NCBI RefSeq assembly: GCF_002920635.1
Contig: NZ_PQSR01000001.1
Span: 172,344-236,343 of the forward strand
Reading direction: 5' to 3'
DNA from: Streptomyces sp. Ru72
GTDB lineage: Bacteria > Actinomycetota > Actinomycetes > Streptomycetales > Streptomycetaceae
Length of the DNA: 64,000 nt
The notes below the pieces were generated by a model that saw nothing but the letters and a program-made list of their open reading frames with translations, did no database searches and was not told the DNA's origin. Numbering within the stretch: position 1 is the first letter of the stretch; every line of letters begins with the position of its first letter. The position numbers were made by a program, and so were the translations under genes. Of this stretch, positions 54,683 to 63,537 are shown one piece after another.

Positions 54683-55914
54683 ACCGTGTCGCCCTGTCCG
54701 TCTCGCGCGGAATCGCCCGAGTCGCCGACGCCGCCCTCGGCCCGTACCAGAGCGCGGTCGTGCGCATCGGCTTCGCGGCCACCTGGCTGCTGTTCCTGCT
54801 GCGGGAGTTCCCCCACCGCCAGGAGATGTACGGACCCGACGGCCCGTGGAGCTGGGACCTGGCCCGGCAGCTCATCGCGGACAACCACGCCTTCACGATC
54901 CTGATGTGGTCCGGCAGCCAGGTCTGGTTCGAGGCCGTGTACGCCCTCGCCGTGCTGTCGAGCGCCCTCTTCCTCGTGGGATGGCGCACCCGCACGATGT
55001 CCGTGCTCTTCATGGTGGGCGTGCTGTCGCTGCAGAACCGCAGCGTGTTCATGGGCGACGGCGGTGACAACGTCATCCATCTGATGGCCGTCTACCTGGT
55101 CTTCACGCGCTGCGGGCAGGTCTGGTCGCTGGACGCGCGACGCGAACGGCGCGCCCGTGCGGCACGCGCGCGTGGGGAGCGGCCCCGGCCCGACCGGGCG
55201 GGGCCCGTGCTGTGGGGCGTTCTCGGCCTCGTGCTGGCCCTGGCGACGGGCGCGGGCCGGCTCGGCGCCGGCTGGCTCGCCGTGTACTGGGGGCTGTGGG
55301 CCGTACAGGTCCTGTGGTGGTACGTCGTCCGGCGCGCCCCGGACGGCGAGCCCCGCATCCTGCTGGACGTCGTCGCCAACCTCGTGCACAACGCCGCCCT
55401 GCTCGTGATCATGGCTGAGGCGTGTCTGATCTACTCGACCGCCGGCTGGTACAAGATCCAGGGCTCGCGCTGGCAGGACGGCACCGCCGTCTACTATCCG
55501 CTGCACCTGGACTCCTTCTCGCCGTGGCCCGCCCTGTCCGACCTGCTGTCCGCGCAGGGCACGATCGTGCTGCTGGTGACGTACGGGACGGTCGCCGCGC
55601 AGGTCGCGTTCCCCTTCACCCTCTTCAACCGGCGTGTGAAGAACGTCCTGCTGGCGTGCATGATGACCGAGCACGCGGTGATCGCCGTGGTCCTCGGGCT
55701 GCCGTTCTTCTCCCTGGCGATGATCGCCGCCGACGCCGTGTTCCTGCCGACGTCCTTCCTGCGCCGACTGGGCGGCTGGGCGTCACGCGCGCGTGGCCGC
55801 CTGGCCGCGGGCCGTGTCGCCCGGGCGCTGCCCCGTCCGCGCCCGCACCGGCGGCCCGCTGAGGAGCCGACCGAGCCCGCCCAGGCAGGCTCGCCCGGCC
55901 TGAGCCGCACGTAG
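54679..55914 (+). CDS. HTTM-domain (gamma-carboxylase-like) membrane protein
   Basis: A 411-residue polytopic protein with the HTTM pattern: ALGPYQSAVVRIGFAATWLLFLLREFPHR, FMGDGGDNVIHLMAVYLVFTRCG, STAGWYKIQGSRWQDGTAVYY. HTTM domains are named after vitamin-K-dependent gamma-carboxylase but bacterial copies are mostly uncharacterised. A basic C-terminal tail of about 50 residues is cytoplasmic. ATG 54679 overlaps the DUF5819 stop. Confidence 0.87.
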   Translation: MNRVALSVSRGIARVADAALGPYQSAVVRIGFAATWLLFLLREFPHRQEMYGPDGPWSWDLARQLIADNHAFTILMWSGSQVWFEAVYALAVLSSALFLVGWRTRTMSVLFMVGVLSLQNRSVFMGDGGDNVIHLMAVYLVFTRCGQVWSLDARRERRARAARARGERPRPDRAGPVLWGVLGLVLALATGAGRLGAGWLAVYWGLWAVQVLWWYVVRRAPDGEPRILLDVVANLVHNAALLVIMAEACLIYSTAGWYKIQGSRWQDGTAVYYPLHLDSFSPWPALSDLLSAQGTIVLLVTYGTVAAQVAFPFTLFNRRVKNVLLACMMTEHAVIAVVLGLPFFSLAMIAADAVFLPTSFLRRLGGWASRARGRLAAGRVARALPRPRPHRRPAEEPTEPAQAGSPGLSRT

Positions 55915-55924
55915 GCTGCACAGC

Positions 55925-56695
55925 ATGACCGACCCGTCCCGCGGCGCCACCGACCCGCTGACCACCTGGCGCAGGCTCTCCGGCTCCTGCGTGCTGCTCG
56001 ACGGTTTCCACGCGCTCAAGCACGCGGTCCGCTTCCACGCGCGGGTGCCGGTCGCCGTCACCACCGACCGGGGTGCGGCACTCACCCTGGCCGAGGAACT
56101 CGCCCCCGACGTACGGGACACCCTGCAGGCGCTTTTGACGGAGGTCCCCGAGGCCGCGTACCAGACCCTCGTGCCGCGCCCGCACCCCACCGGGGTCGCG
56201 GCCCTCGCCGAGCGCCCCTCGCGCGAGGCCAATCTGGAGACGCTCCGGCGCACGCCCCGCACCGCGCCCGTCGTCGTCCTCGACAACCCCCGCAACCTGG
56301 GCAACGCCGGTGCCGTGATCCGGCTCGCGGCCGGTTTCGGCGCGACCGGGGTCGTCACGACCGGCACGCTCGACCCCTGGCACCCCACGGTGGTCCGCGG
56401 CGGTGCGGGGCTGCACTTCGCGACCGCCGTGGAGCGGCTGACCGTGGCCGAGCTGCCGCCCGGCCCGGTCTTCGCGCTGGACCCGGAGGGCGACGACATC
56501 CGCGGGCTGAAACTCCCCGACGACGCCGTGCTCGCGTTCGGCTCCGAGCGCACCGGCCTCTCCGCGGAGCTGCGCGCCCGTACCGACCACCTGGTGTCCC
56601 TGCCGATGCGCCCCCAGGTCTCCAGCTACAACCTCGCGACCAGCGTCGCCATGACGCTGTACCACTGGAGTGCGGCCGGGGGCGCATCCGCCTGA
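55925..56695 (+). CDS. SpoU/TrmH-family RNA 2'-O-methyltransferase
   Basis: A 256-residue SPOUT enzyme that methylates rRNA or tRNA ribose. Motif 1 is VVVLDNPRNLGNAGAVIRLA, motif 2 FALDPEGDDIRGLKLPDDAVLAFGSERTGLS, motif 3 MRPQVSSYNLATSVAMTLY. A TAGGCT element seven bases before ATG 55925 suggests a leaderless transcript. It converges on paaN; the two stop codons are seven bases apart. Confidence 0.93.
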   Translation: MTDPSRGATDPLTTWRRLSGSCVLLDGFHALKHAVRFHARVPVAVTTDRGAALTLAEELAPDVRDTLQALLTEVPEAAYQTLVPRPHPTGVAALAERPSREANLETLRRTPRTAPVVVLDNPRNLGNAGAVIRLAAGFGATGVVTTGTLDPWHPTVVRGGAGLHFATAVERLTVAELPPGPVFALDPEGDDIRGLKLPDDAVLAFGSERTGLSAELRARTDHLVSLPMRPQVSSYNLATSVAMTLYHWSAAGGASA

Positions 56696-56702
56696 GCCGG
56701 TG

Positions 56703-58394
56703 CTACGCCTCCCGGCGCACCTCCACCACCCGGAAGCGGTTCGCCACGAACGCCCCGTCGCACAGGGCCGCGTTGGCCGCCGGGTTGCCGCCCGAGCCGT
56801 GGAAGTCGGAGAAGGCAGCCGTCTGGTTGACGTACACCCCGCCGGTCAGGTTGAGCGAGAGCTGGGCGGACTCCTCCAGGCAGACCTCCTCGACGGCCTG
56901 CTCGACCTCCTGCGAGGTGGTGTACGCGCCTACGGTCATGGCGCCCTTGTCCCTGATCGTGCGTCGCAGCAGCTCCACAGCGTCCGTCGCCGAGTCCACC
57001 GCGACGGCGAAGGCGACCGGGCCGAAGCACTCGCTCATGTACGCGGCCTCCGCGTCCGGCTTGGCGCCGTCGAGTTTGACGATGACCGGTGTGCGGACGA
57101 CGGCCTTCGGGAACTCCGGGTTGGAGATCTCCCGTGAGGCCAGGGCGACCTCGCCCAGCCCGGCCGCCGCCTCCAGGCGTGCCTTGACGTCCGGGTTCAC
57201 GATCGCGCCGAGCAGCGCGTTCGCCCGCGCGTCGTCACCCAGCAGGCCGTCGACCGCCTTCGCCAGGTCGGCGACCACCTCGTCGTACGACTTCGGGCCG
57301 TCTTCGGTGGTGATGCCGTCGCGGGGAATCAGCAGGTTCTGCGGCGTGGTGCACATCTGGCCGCTGTAGAGCGACAAGGAGAACGCCAGGTTGGACAGCA
57401 TCCCCTTGTAGTTGTCGGTCGACTCCACGATCACCGAGTTGACGCCGGCCTTCTCCGTGTAGACCTGGGCCTGGCGGGCGTTGGCCTCCAGCCAGTCGCC
57501 GAACGCCGTGGAGCCCGTGTAGTCGATGATCCGGATCTCCGGGCGGACGGCCAGCGTCTTGGCGATGCCTTCGCCGGGGCGCTCGGCGGCCAGCGCGACC
57601 AGGTTCGGGTCGAAGCCGGCCTCGGCGAGCACCTGGCGGGCCACCTGCACCGTGAGCGCGAGCGGCAGCACCGCGCGGGGGTGCGGCTTGACCAGCACCG
57701 CGTTGCCGGTGGCGAGGGATGCGAACAGGCCCGGGTAGCCGTTCCACGTCGGGAAGGTGTTGCAGCCGATGACCAGCGCGATACCGCGCGGCACGGCCGT
57801 GAAGGTCTTGGTCAGCGCCAGCGGGTCGCGCTTGCCCTGGGGCTTGGTCCACTCGGCGGTGCCGGGGGTGCGGGCCTGCTCCACGTACGCGTAGGCCACC
57901 GCTTCCAGGGCGCGGTCCTGTGCGTGCGGGCCGCCCGCCTGGAACGCCATCATGAAGGCCTGGCCGCTCGTGTGCATGACCGCGTGCGCGAACTCGTGCG
58001 TCCGGTCGCTGATGCGCTTGAGGATCTCCAGGCACACCATCGCGCGCATCTCCGCGCCCGCGTCGCGCCACGCCCTCTGACCCGCGCGCATGGCGGGCAG
58101 CAGTACGTCGATGTCGGCGTGCGGATAGGTAATGCCCAGCTCGATGCCGTACGGGGAGACCTCGCCGCCCGTGAAGTCGTCCGTGCCGGGCTGGTCGAGG
58201 TCGAGGCGGGAGCCGAGGAGCGCCTCGAAGGCGGCCTTGCCCGCCGCCGCGTCCAGGCTGCCGTTCTCCCCGTAGGCCTTGGGGTGCTCGGGGTGGGGGG
58301 ACCAGTACGCGCGTGTGCGGATCGCTTCCAGCGCCTGGTCGAGGGTGGGCCGGTGCTGGGCGATCAGCTGGTGCGCGGTGAGTTCGGCGGCCAT
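56703..58394 (-). CDS. paaN: PaaN, aldehyde-dehydrogenase-like phenylacetate degradation protein
   Basis: A 563-residue member of the PaaN family, which acts on the ring-opening step of the phenylacetate pathway. It shows the cofactor region RGIALVIGCNTFPTWNGYPGLFAS, IIDYTGSTAFGDWLE, the active-site Cys stretch YSGQMCTTPQNLLIPRDG and the closing DFHGSGGNPAANAALCD. ATG 58394 is chosen on the family N-terminus, with GGAG ten bases upstream. It is divergent from paaH, and both starts lie about 80 bases from a PaaR-type palindrome. Confidence 0.92.
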   Translation of the reverse strand: MAAELTAHQLIAQHRPTLDQALEAIRTRAYWSPHPEHPKAYGENGSLDAAAGKAAFEALLGSRLDLDQPGTDDFTGGEVSPYGIELGITYPHADIDVLLPAMRAGQRAWRDAGAEMRAMVCLEILKRISDRTHEFAHAVMHTSGQAFMMAFQAGGPHAQDRALEAVAYAYVEQARTPGTAEWTKPQGKRDPLALTKTFTAVPRGIALVIGCNTFPTWNGYPGLFASLATGNAVLVKPHPRAVLPLALTVQVARQVLAEAGFDPNLVALAAERPGEGIAKTLAVRPEIRIIDYTGSTAFGDWLEANARQAQVYTEKAGVNSVIVESTDNYKGMLSNLAFSLSLYSGQMCTTPQNLLIPRDGITTEDGPKSYDEVVADLAKAVDGLLGDDARANALLGAIVNPDVKARLEAAAGLGEVALASREISNPEFPKAVVRTPVIVKLDGAKPDAEAAYMSECFGPVAFAVAVDSATDAVELLRRTIRDKGAMTVGAYTTSQEVEQAVEEVCLEESAQLSLNLTGGVYVNQTAAFSDFHGSGGNPAANAALCDGAFVANRFRVVEVRREA

Positions 58395-58472
58395 GCGGGA
58401 CCAACTCCTCGTCTTGAGAGCTCTCCCTTGAGCTCGTGACCTGGGCAGGAACAGCCGGACAGGGTTAGAGTA

Positions 58473-58486
58473 ACCGAACGATCGGT
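58473..58486. promoter_or_regulatory. PaaR-type operator between paaN and paaH
   Basis: ACCGAACGATCGGT, identical (as reverse complement) to the core upstream of paaA. Its position, 79 bases from the paaN start and 82 from the paaH start, lets one site control both genes. Confidence 0.7.
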
Positions 58487-58510
58487 CGGGACAAGGGTGT
58501 CCGGAGTATC

Positions 58511-58544
58511 TGTGGACAAGGGGGTCCGCCGCATGCGTGGACAA
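58511..58544 (-). repeat. Two DnaA-box-like motifs
   Basis: TGTGGACAA (58511-58519) is the complement of the consensus TTGTCCACA; CGTGGACAA (58536-58544) differs by one base. Both lie just ahead of the paaH start, 25 bases apart. Confidence 0.4.
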
Positions 58545-58567
58545 CCCCGTGCGGGAGGATCGCGCAC

Positions 58568-60082
58568 ATGACAGCACTCGACCTCAGCAGTCCCGTGGCC
58601 GTCGTGGGCACCGGCACCATGGGCCAGGGCATAGCCCAGGTCGCGCTGGTCGCGGGCCACCCGGTGCGGCTGTACGACGCCGTCCCCGGCCGCGCCCGTC
58701 AGGCGGCCGCGGCGATCGGCGCGCGCCTCGACCGGCTCGTCGAGAAGGACCGGCTCACCGGCGCGGAGCGCGACGCGGCACGCGCTCGCCTGCTGCCCGC
58801 CGGGAGTCTGGCCGAGCTCGCGGACTGCGCGCTCGTGGTGGAGGCGGTCCTGGAACGCCTCGAGGTGAAACAGCAGCTGTTCCGGGAGCTGGAGGACATC
58901 GTCGGCGAGGACTGCCTGCTCGCCACCAACACCTCCTCCCTGTCCGTGACCGCGATCGGCGGTGCCCTGCGGGGACCGGGCCGTTTCGTCGGACTGCACT
59001 TCTTCAACCCGGCGCCGCTGCTGCCGCTGGTCGAGGTCGTCTCCGGGTTCGCCACCGACGTGACGTCGGCCACGCGCGCGTACGAGACGGCCCGCGCCTG
59101 GGGCAAGACCCCCGTCGCCTGCGCGGACACCCCCGGCTTCATCGTCAACCGTATCGCGCGGCCCTTCTACGCCGAGGCGTTCGCGGTGTACGAGGCGCAG
59201 GCCGCCGACCCGGCCACCATCGACGCCGTGCTGCGCGAGTCGGGCGGTTTCCGGATGGGCGCCTTCGAGCTGACCGACCTGATCGGGCAGGACGTCAACG
59301 AATCCGTCACCCGCTCCGTGTGGGAGTCCTTCTTCCAGGACGTGCGCTTCACGCCCTCGCTCGCGCAGCGGCGTCTGGTCGAGTCGGGCCGGCTCGGCCG
59401 CAAGAGCGGACGCGGCTGGTACGACTACGCGGACGGCGCCGAGCGGCCCGAGCCGCACACGGCGGAGAAGGCGCAGGCACCCTCGTACGTGGTCGTCGAG
59501 GGCGATCTCGGCCCCGCCTCCGAGCTGCTCGCGCTGATCCGCGAAGCGGGTATCGAGGTCCGTGAGGAGGACGAGGACCATGGCACCCGCCTGGTCCTGC
59601 CGAGCGGCGGCCAGCTCGTTCTCGCCGACGGGCAGACCTCCGTGGAGTTCCGCGACGTCGTCTACTTCGACCTGGCGCTCGACTACCGCAGGGCGACCCG
59701 TATCGCCCTGTCCGCCTCCCGGGACACCTCCGCGCAGACCCTGACCGAGGCGACCGGGCTCTTCCAGGCGCTCGGCAAGGACGTCAGCGTCATCGGGGAC
59801 GTGCCCGGCATGATCGTCGCCCGCACGGTGGCCCGCATCATCGACCTCGCGCACGACGCCGTCGCCAAGGGCGTGGCCACCGAGGAGGACGTCGACACCG
59901 CGATGCGCCTCGGCGTCAACTACCCCCTCGGCCCCTTCGAGTGGAGCCGCAGGCTCGGCCGAGGCTGGGCCTACGACGTCCTGGACGACCTGCACCTGCG
60001 CGACCCCTCCGGACGGTACGCGCCGTCCCTCGCGCTCTACCGCCACGCGTACGCCTCCGAGAAGCGGGAGGGCACCTCATGA
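58568..60082 (+). CDS. paaH: PaaH-type 3-hydroxyacyl-CoA dehydrogenase
   Basis: A 504-residue NAD-dependent dehydrogenase expected to oxidise 3-hydroxyadipyl-CoA. Residues 1 to about 290 form the first module: VAVVGTGTMGQGIAQVAL, TNTSSLSVTAIGG, GLHFFNPAPLLPLVEVVSG. A second C-terminal domain repeats the dimerisation fold (GDVPGMIVARTVARIIDLAHDAV, NYPLGPFEWSRRLG), which is typical for the long PaaH type. ATGA overlap with the TetR gene links it to its likely regulator. Confidence 0.92.
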   Translation: MTALDLSSPVAVVGTGTMGQGIAQVALVAGHPVRLYDAVPGRARQAAAAIGARLDRLVEKDRLTGAERDAARARLLPAGSLAELADCALVVEAVLERLEVKQQLFRELEDIVGEDCLLATNTSSLSVTAIGGALRGPGRFVGLHFFNPAPLLPLVEVVSGFATDVTSATRAYETARAWGKTPVACADTPGFIVNRIARPFYAEAFAVYEAQAADPATIDAVLRESGGFRMGAFELTDLIGQDVNESVTRSVWESFFQDVRFTPSLAQRRLVESGRLGRKSGRGWYDYADGAERPEPHTAEKAQAPSYVVVEGDLGPASELLALIREAGIEVREEDEDHGTRLVLPSGGQLVLADGQTSVEFRDVVYFDLALDYRRATRIALSASRDTSAQTLTEATGLFQALGKDVSVIGDVPGMIVARTVARIIDLAHDAVAKGVATEEDVDTAMRLGVNYPLGPFEWSRRLGRGWAYDVLDDLHLRDPSGRYAPSLALYRHAYASEKREGTS

Positions 60083-60669
60083 CCACTGCCAAGCGCGACA
60101 CGTACACCCCGGAGAGCCTGCTCTCCGTCGCGGTGCAGGTCTTCAACGAGCGCGGCTACGACGGCACCTCCATGGAGCACCTGTCCAAGGCGGCGGGCAT
60201 CTCCAAGTCGTCGATCTACCACCATGTCGCCGGCAAGGAGGAGCTGCTGCGCCGCGCCGTCAGCCGCGCTCTGGACGGTCTGTTCGGAATCCTCGACGAG
60301 GAGCACGCGCGCGAGGGGCGCCCCGTGGAGCGGCTGGAGCACGTCGTCAGACGCATGGTCGAGGTGCTCACCGCCGAACTGCCGTATGTGACGCTGCTGC
60401 TGCGGGTGCGCGGCAACACCGGCACGGAGCGGTGGGCGCTGGAGCGGCGCCGCGAGTTCGACCACCGGGTCGCCGAGCTGCTCAAGGCAGCCGCCACCGA
60501 CGGCGACGTGCGCGGCGACGTGGAGGTGCGGCTGGCCACGCGGCTCGTCTTCGGGATGATCAACTCGATCGTGGAGTGGTACCGGCCCGACGGACGCGGC
60601 GTGGGCGAGCGGGAAGTGGCCGACGCGGTCGTGCGGCTGGCCTTCGGCGGGCTCCGCAAGGAGTCCTGA
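60079..60669 (+). CDS. TetR-family regulator, PaaR-like
   Basis: A 196-residue repressor with the helix-turn-helix VQVFNERGYDGTSMEHLSKAAGISKSSIYHHVAGKEELL and a C-terminal effector domain ending in a VEWYRPDGRG motif. It overlaps paaH by four bases. The sequence resembles PaaR of corynebacteria as I recall it, and three copies of an ACCGA-N4-TCGGT palindrome in this window stand in front of paaA, paaN/paaH and the bkd operon. The effector is presumably phenylacetyl-CoA. Confidence 0.9.
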   Translation: MTTAKRDTYTPESLLSVAVQVFNERGYDGTSMEHLSKAAGISKSSIYHHVAGKEELLRRAVSRALDGLFGILDEEHAREGRPVERLEHVVRRMVEVLTAELPYVTLLLRVRGNTGTERWALERRREFDHRVAELLKAAATDGDVRGDVEVRLATRLVFGMINSIVEWYRPDGRGVGEREVADAVVRLAFGGLRKES

Positions 60670-60715
60670 AGGGGCCTTGGGGCTTGAGAGCCGACCTGGT
60701 CCGAACGAAAAGACC

Positions 60716-61216
60716 CTAGCCCTCCGGCTCCACGTCTTCCTCCTCGAACACCAGCAGTGTGCGCGTGCTGAGCACTTCGGGGATCGCCTGGAGCCGGGTG
60801 AGGACCAGCTCGCGCAGCGCCCGGTTGTCCGGCGTGTGCACCAGCAGCAGGACGTCGAAATCGCCGCCCACCAGGGCGATGTGGGCGGCGCCGGGAAGCC
60901 TGCGCAGCTGTTCGTGGACGGTGCGCCAGGAGTTCTGGACGATTTTCAGGGTGATGTAGGCCGACGTGCCCTGACCGGCGCGCTCATGGTTCACGCGGGC
61001 CCCGAAGCCGCGGATCACCCCGTCCTCGATGAGCCGGTTGATCCGCGCGTAGGCGTTGGCGCGTGAGACGTGGACGCGCTCGGCGACCGCCCGTATGGAG
61101 GCACGGCCGTCCGCCTGGAGCAGTTGCAGGATGTCCCGGTCGATGGCGTCGAGGGGGCGCGGGGACGGCGGAACGGGGCTGTGCTCCGCGGGCTCGGCCA
61201 TTTGTTCAGATGCCAT
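60716..61216 (-). CDS. Lrp/AsnC-family regulator
   Basis: A 166-residue regulator with the AsnC helix-turn-helix LDAIDRDILQLLQADGRASIRAVAERVHVSRANAYARINRLIEDGVI and the C-terminal RAM domain (HIALVGGDFDVLLLVHTPDNRALRELVLTRL). GAGG lies nine bases before ATG 61216. It is divergent from the branched-chain 2-oxoacid dehydrogenase operon, which it probably controls in response to branched-chain amino acids, as BkdR-type proteins do. Confidence 0.93.
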   Translation of the reverse strand: MASEQMAEPAEHSPVPPSPRPLDAIDRDILQLLQADGRASIRAVAERVHVSRANAYARINRLIEDGVIRGFGARVNHERAGQGTSAYITLKIVQNSWRTVHEQLRRLPGAAHIALVGGDFDVLLLVHTPDNRALRELVLTRLQAIPEVLSTRTLLVFEEEDVEPEG

Positions 61217-61274
61217 GTACCCCCGCCTCTCTACCATGGACGTACTGCGTCCATCTCAGGGTGTGGAGAACCGT

Positions 61275-61283
61275 TTGTCCACA
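61275..61283 (+). repeat. DnaA-box consensus TTGTCCACA
   Basis: A single exact copy of the streptomycete DnaA box in the lrp/bkd divergent region. Confidence 0.4.
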
Positions 61284-61317
61284 GCCTGGAGGGGCCTGTA
61301 GCCAAAATGTGCTGTCG

Positions 61318-61331
61318 ACCGAACAATCGGT
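61318..61331. promoter_or_regulatory. PaaR-type operator upstream of the bkd operon
   Basis: ACCGAACAATCGGT differs by one base from the paaN/paaH site and keeps both ACCGA and TCGGT arms. It lies 60 bases ahead of the E1 alpha start. Confidence 0.55.
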
Positions 61332-61390
61332 AGGTGAGGCGCATCACTCCCGTGGCGCGCCTGAAGCCGCTCCCACGAGGAGGTGCCGTC

Positions 61391-62536
61391 ATGACGGTCA
61401 TGGAGCAGCGGGGCGCCTACCGGCCGACCCCGCCGCCCGCCTGGCAGCCCCGTACCGATCCCGCACCGCTGCTGCCCGACGCGCGGCCGTACCGCGTTCT
61501 CGGCACCGAGGCCGCCGCCAAGGCGGACCCGGAGCTGCTGCGCCGGCTGTACGCCCAGCTGGTGCGCGGACGTCGGTACAACGCACAGGCGACGGCGCTG
61601 ACCAAGCAGGGCCGCCTGGCCGTCTACCCCTCCAGCACCGGGCAGGAGGCCTGCCAGGTCGCCGCCGCGCTCGTCCTGGAGCAGCGCGACTGGCTCTTCC
61701 CCAGCTACCGCGACACGCTCGCGGCCGTCGCCCGCGGCGTCGACCCCGTCCAGGCACTGACCCTGCTGCGCGGCGACTGGCACACCGGCTACGACCCGTA
61801 CGAGCACCGCGTGGCCCCCCTGTGCACCCCGCTCGCCACCCAGTTGCCGCACGCCGTGGGCCTCGCCCACGCCGCACGCCTCAAGGGCGACGACGTGGTG
61901 GCGCTCGCCCTGGTCGGCGACGGCGGCACCAGCGAGGGCGACTTCCACGAGGCACTGAACTTCGCGGCGGTCTGGCAGGCGCCGGTCGTCTTCCTCGTCC
62001 AGAACAACGGCTTCGCGATCTCCGTGCCACTCGCCAAACAGACCGCGGCGCCGTCCCTCGCCCACAAGGCCGTCGGCTACGGCATGCCGGGCCGCCTGGT
62101 CGACGGCAACGACGCCGCCGCGGTGCACGAGGTGCTCGCCGACGCCGTGGCGCACGCGCGCGCGGGCGGCGGCCCCACGCTCGTCGAGGCGGTGACGTAC
62201 CGCCTGGACGCGCACACGAACGCCGACGACGCGACCCGCTACCGCGCCGACGCGGAGGTCGAGGCCTGGCGCGACCACGACCCGATCGTGCTGCTGGAGC
62301 GGGAGTTGACGGACCGCGGACTGCTCGACGAGGACGGGATGAGGGCCGCTCGCGAGGACGCCGAGGCCATGGCCGCCGATCTGCGCACGCGCATGAACCA
62401 GGACCCGGCGCTCGACCCGAGGGACCTCTTCGCCCACGTGTACGCCGAGCCGACCACCCAACTGACGGAGCAGCAGGCCCAGTTGCGGGCGGAGCTGGAG
62501 GCGGAGGCCGCGGGACCGGAAGGAGCCGGGCGATGA
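61391..62536 (+). CDS. bkdA: Branched-chain 2-oxoacid dehydrogenase E1 component, alpha subunit
   Basis: A 381-residue thiamine-diphosphate enzyme subunit that decarboxylates branched-chain 2-oxoacids. The ThDP motif GDGGTSEGDFHEALNFAAVWQAPVVFLVQNN is intact, as are YPSSTGQEACQVAA and the phosphorylation-loop-like region YRLDAHTNADDATRYR. GGAGG lies seven bases before ATG 61391; the frame open to 61334 is not used. It overlaps the beta-subunit gene as ATGA. The product feeds branched fatty-acid and polyketide synthesis or energy metabolism. Confidence 0.93.
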   Translation: MTVMEQRGAYRPTPPPAWQPRTDPAPLLPDARPYRVLGTEAAAKADPELLRRLYAQLVRGRRYNAQATALTKQGRLAVYPSSTGQEACQVAAALVLEQRDWLFPSYRDTLAAVARGVDPVQALTLLRGDWHTGYDPYEHRVAPLCTPLATQLPHAVGLAHAARLKGDDVVALALVGDGGTSEGDFHEALNFAAVWQAPVVFLVQNNGFAISVPLAKQTAAPSLAHKAVGYGMPGRLVDGNDAAAVHEVLADAVAHARAGGGPTLVEAVTYRLDAHTNADDATRYRADAEVEAWRDHDPIVLLERELTDRGLLDEDGMRAAREDAEAMAADLRTRMNQDPALDPRDLFAHVYAEPTTQLTEQQAQLRAELEAEAAGPEGAGR

Positions 62537-63537
62537 CGACCGTGGCCCTCAAGCCGGCCACCATGGCCCAGGCCCTCACGCGCGCGCTCCGCGACGCCAT
62601 GGCGGCGGATGCGTCCGTGCACGTCATGGGCGAGGACGTCGGCACACTCGGCGGTGTCTTCCGCGTCACCGACGGGCTCGCCAAGGAGTTCGGCGACGAC
62701 CGCTGCACGGACACGCCGCTCGCCGAGGCGGGCATCCTCGGCACGGCCGTCGGCATGGCGATGTACGGCCTCAGGCCGGTCGTCGAGATGCAGTTCGACG
62801 CCTTCGCGTACCCCGCGTTCGAGCAACTGGTCAGTCATGTCGCGCGTATGCGCAACCGCACCCGTGGCGCGATGCCGCTGCCGATCACCGTCCGCGTCCC
62901 CTACGGGGGAGGCATCGGTGGTGTGGAGCACCACAGCGACTCCTCCGAGGCGTACTACATGGCGACTCCGGGCCTCCACGTCGTCACTCCCGCGACCGTC
63001 GCCGACGCCTACGGGCTGCTGCGGGCCGCGATCGCCTCGGACGACCCGGTCGTCTTTCTGGAGCCCAAGCGGCTGTACTGGTCCAAGGACACCTGGAACC
63101 CCGAGGAGCCGGAGGCCGTCGAGCCGATAGGCCGCGCGGTGGTGCGGCGCCCGGGCCGGAGTGCCACGCTGATCACGTACGGTCCGTCGTTGCCGGTGTG
63201 CCTGGAGGCGGCCGAGGCGGCGCGCGCCGAGGGCTGGGACCTCGAAGTCGTGGACCTGAGGTCCCTGGTGCCGTTCGACGACGAGACGGTGACCGCGTCC
63301 GTGCGCCGCACGGGCCGGGCTGTGGTGGTGCACGAGTCGAACGGGTTCGGCGGTCCCGGCGGGGAGATCGCCGCGCGCGTGACGGAGCGCTGCTTCCACT
63401 ATCTGGAGGCGCCGGTGCTGCGGGTGGCCGGGTTCGACATCCCGTATCCGCCGCCGATGCTGGAGCGGCACCACCTGCCGGGGGTCGACCGGATCCTGGA
63501 CGCGGTGGGGCGCCTGCAGTGGCAGGCGGGTAGCTGA
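62533..63537 (+). CDS. bkdB: Branched-chain 2-oxoacid dehydrogenase E1 component, beta subunit
   Basis: A 334-residue transketolase-fold subunit: MGEDVGTLGGVFRVTDGLAKEFG, DTPLAEAGILGTAVGMAMYGLRPVVEMQF, VRVPYGGGIGGVEHHSDSSEAYY (active-site His), VVHESNGFGGPGGEIAARV. It forms the alpha2-beta2 E1 with the preceding gene product. Its stop overlaps the E2 start by one base. Confidence 0.95.
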   Translation: MTTVALKPATMAQALTRALRDAMAADASVHVMGEDVGTLGGVFRVTDGLAKEFGDDRCTDTPLAEAGILGTAVGMAMYGLRPVVEMQFDAFAYPAFEQLVSHVARMRNRTRGAMPLPITVRVPYGGGIGGVEHHSDSSEAYYMATPGLHVVTPATVADAYGLLRAAIASDDPVVFLEPKRLYWSKDTWNPEEPEAVEPIGRAVVRRPGRSATLITYGPSLPVCLEAAEAARAEGWDLEVVDLRSLVPFDDETVTASVRRTGRAVVVHESNGFGGPGGEIAARVTERCFHYLEAPVLRVAGFDIPYPPPMLERHHLPGVDRILDAVGRLQWQAGS

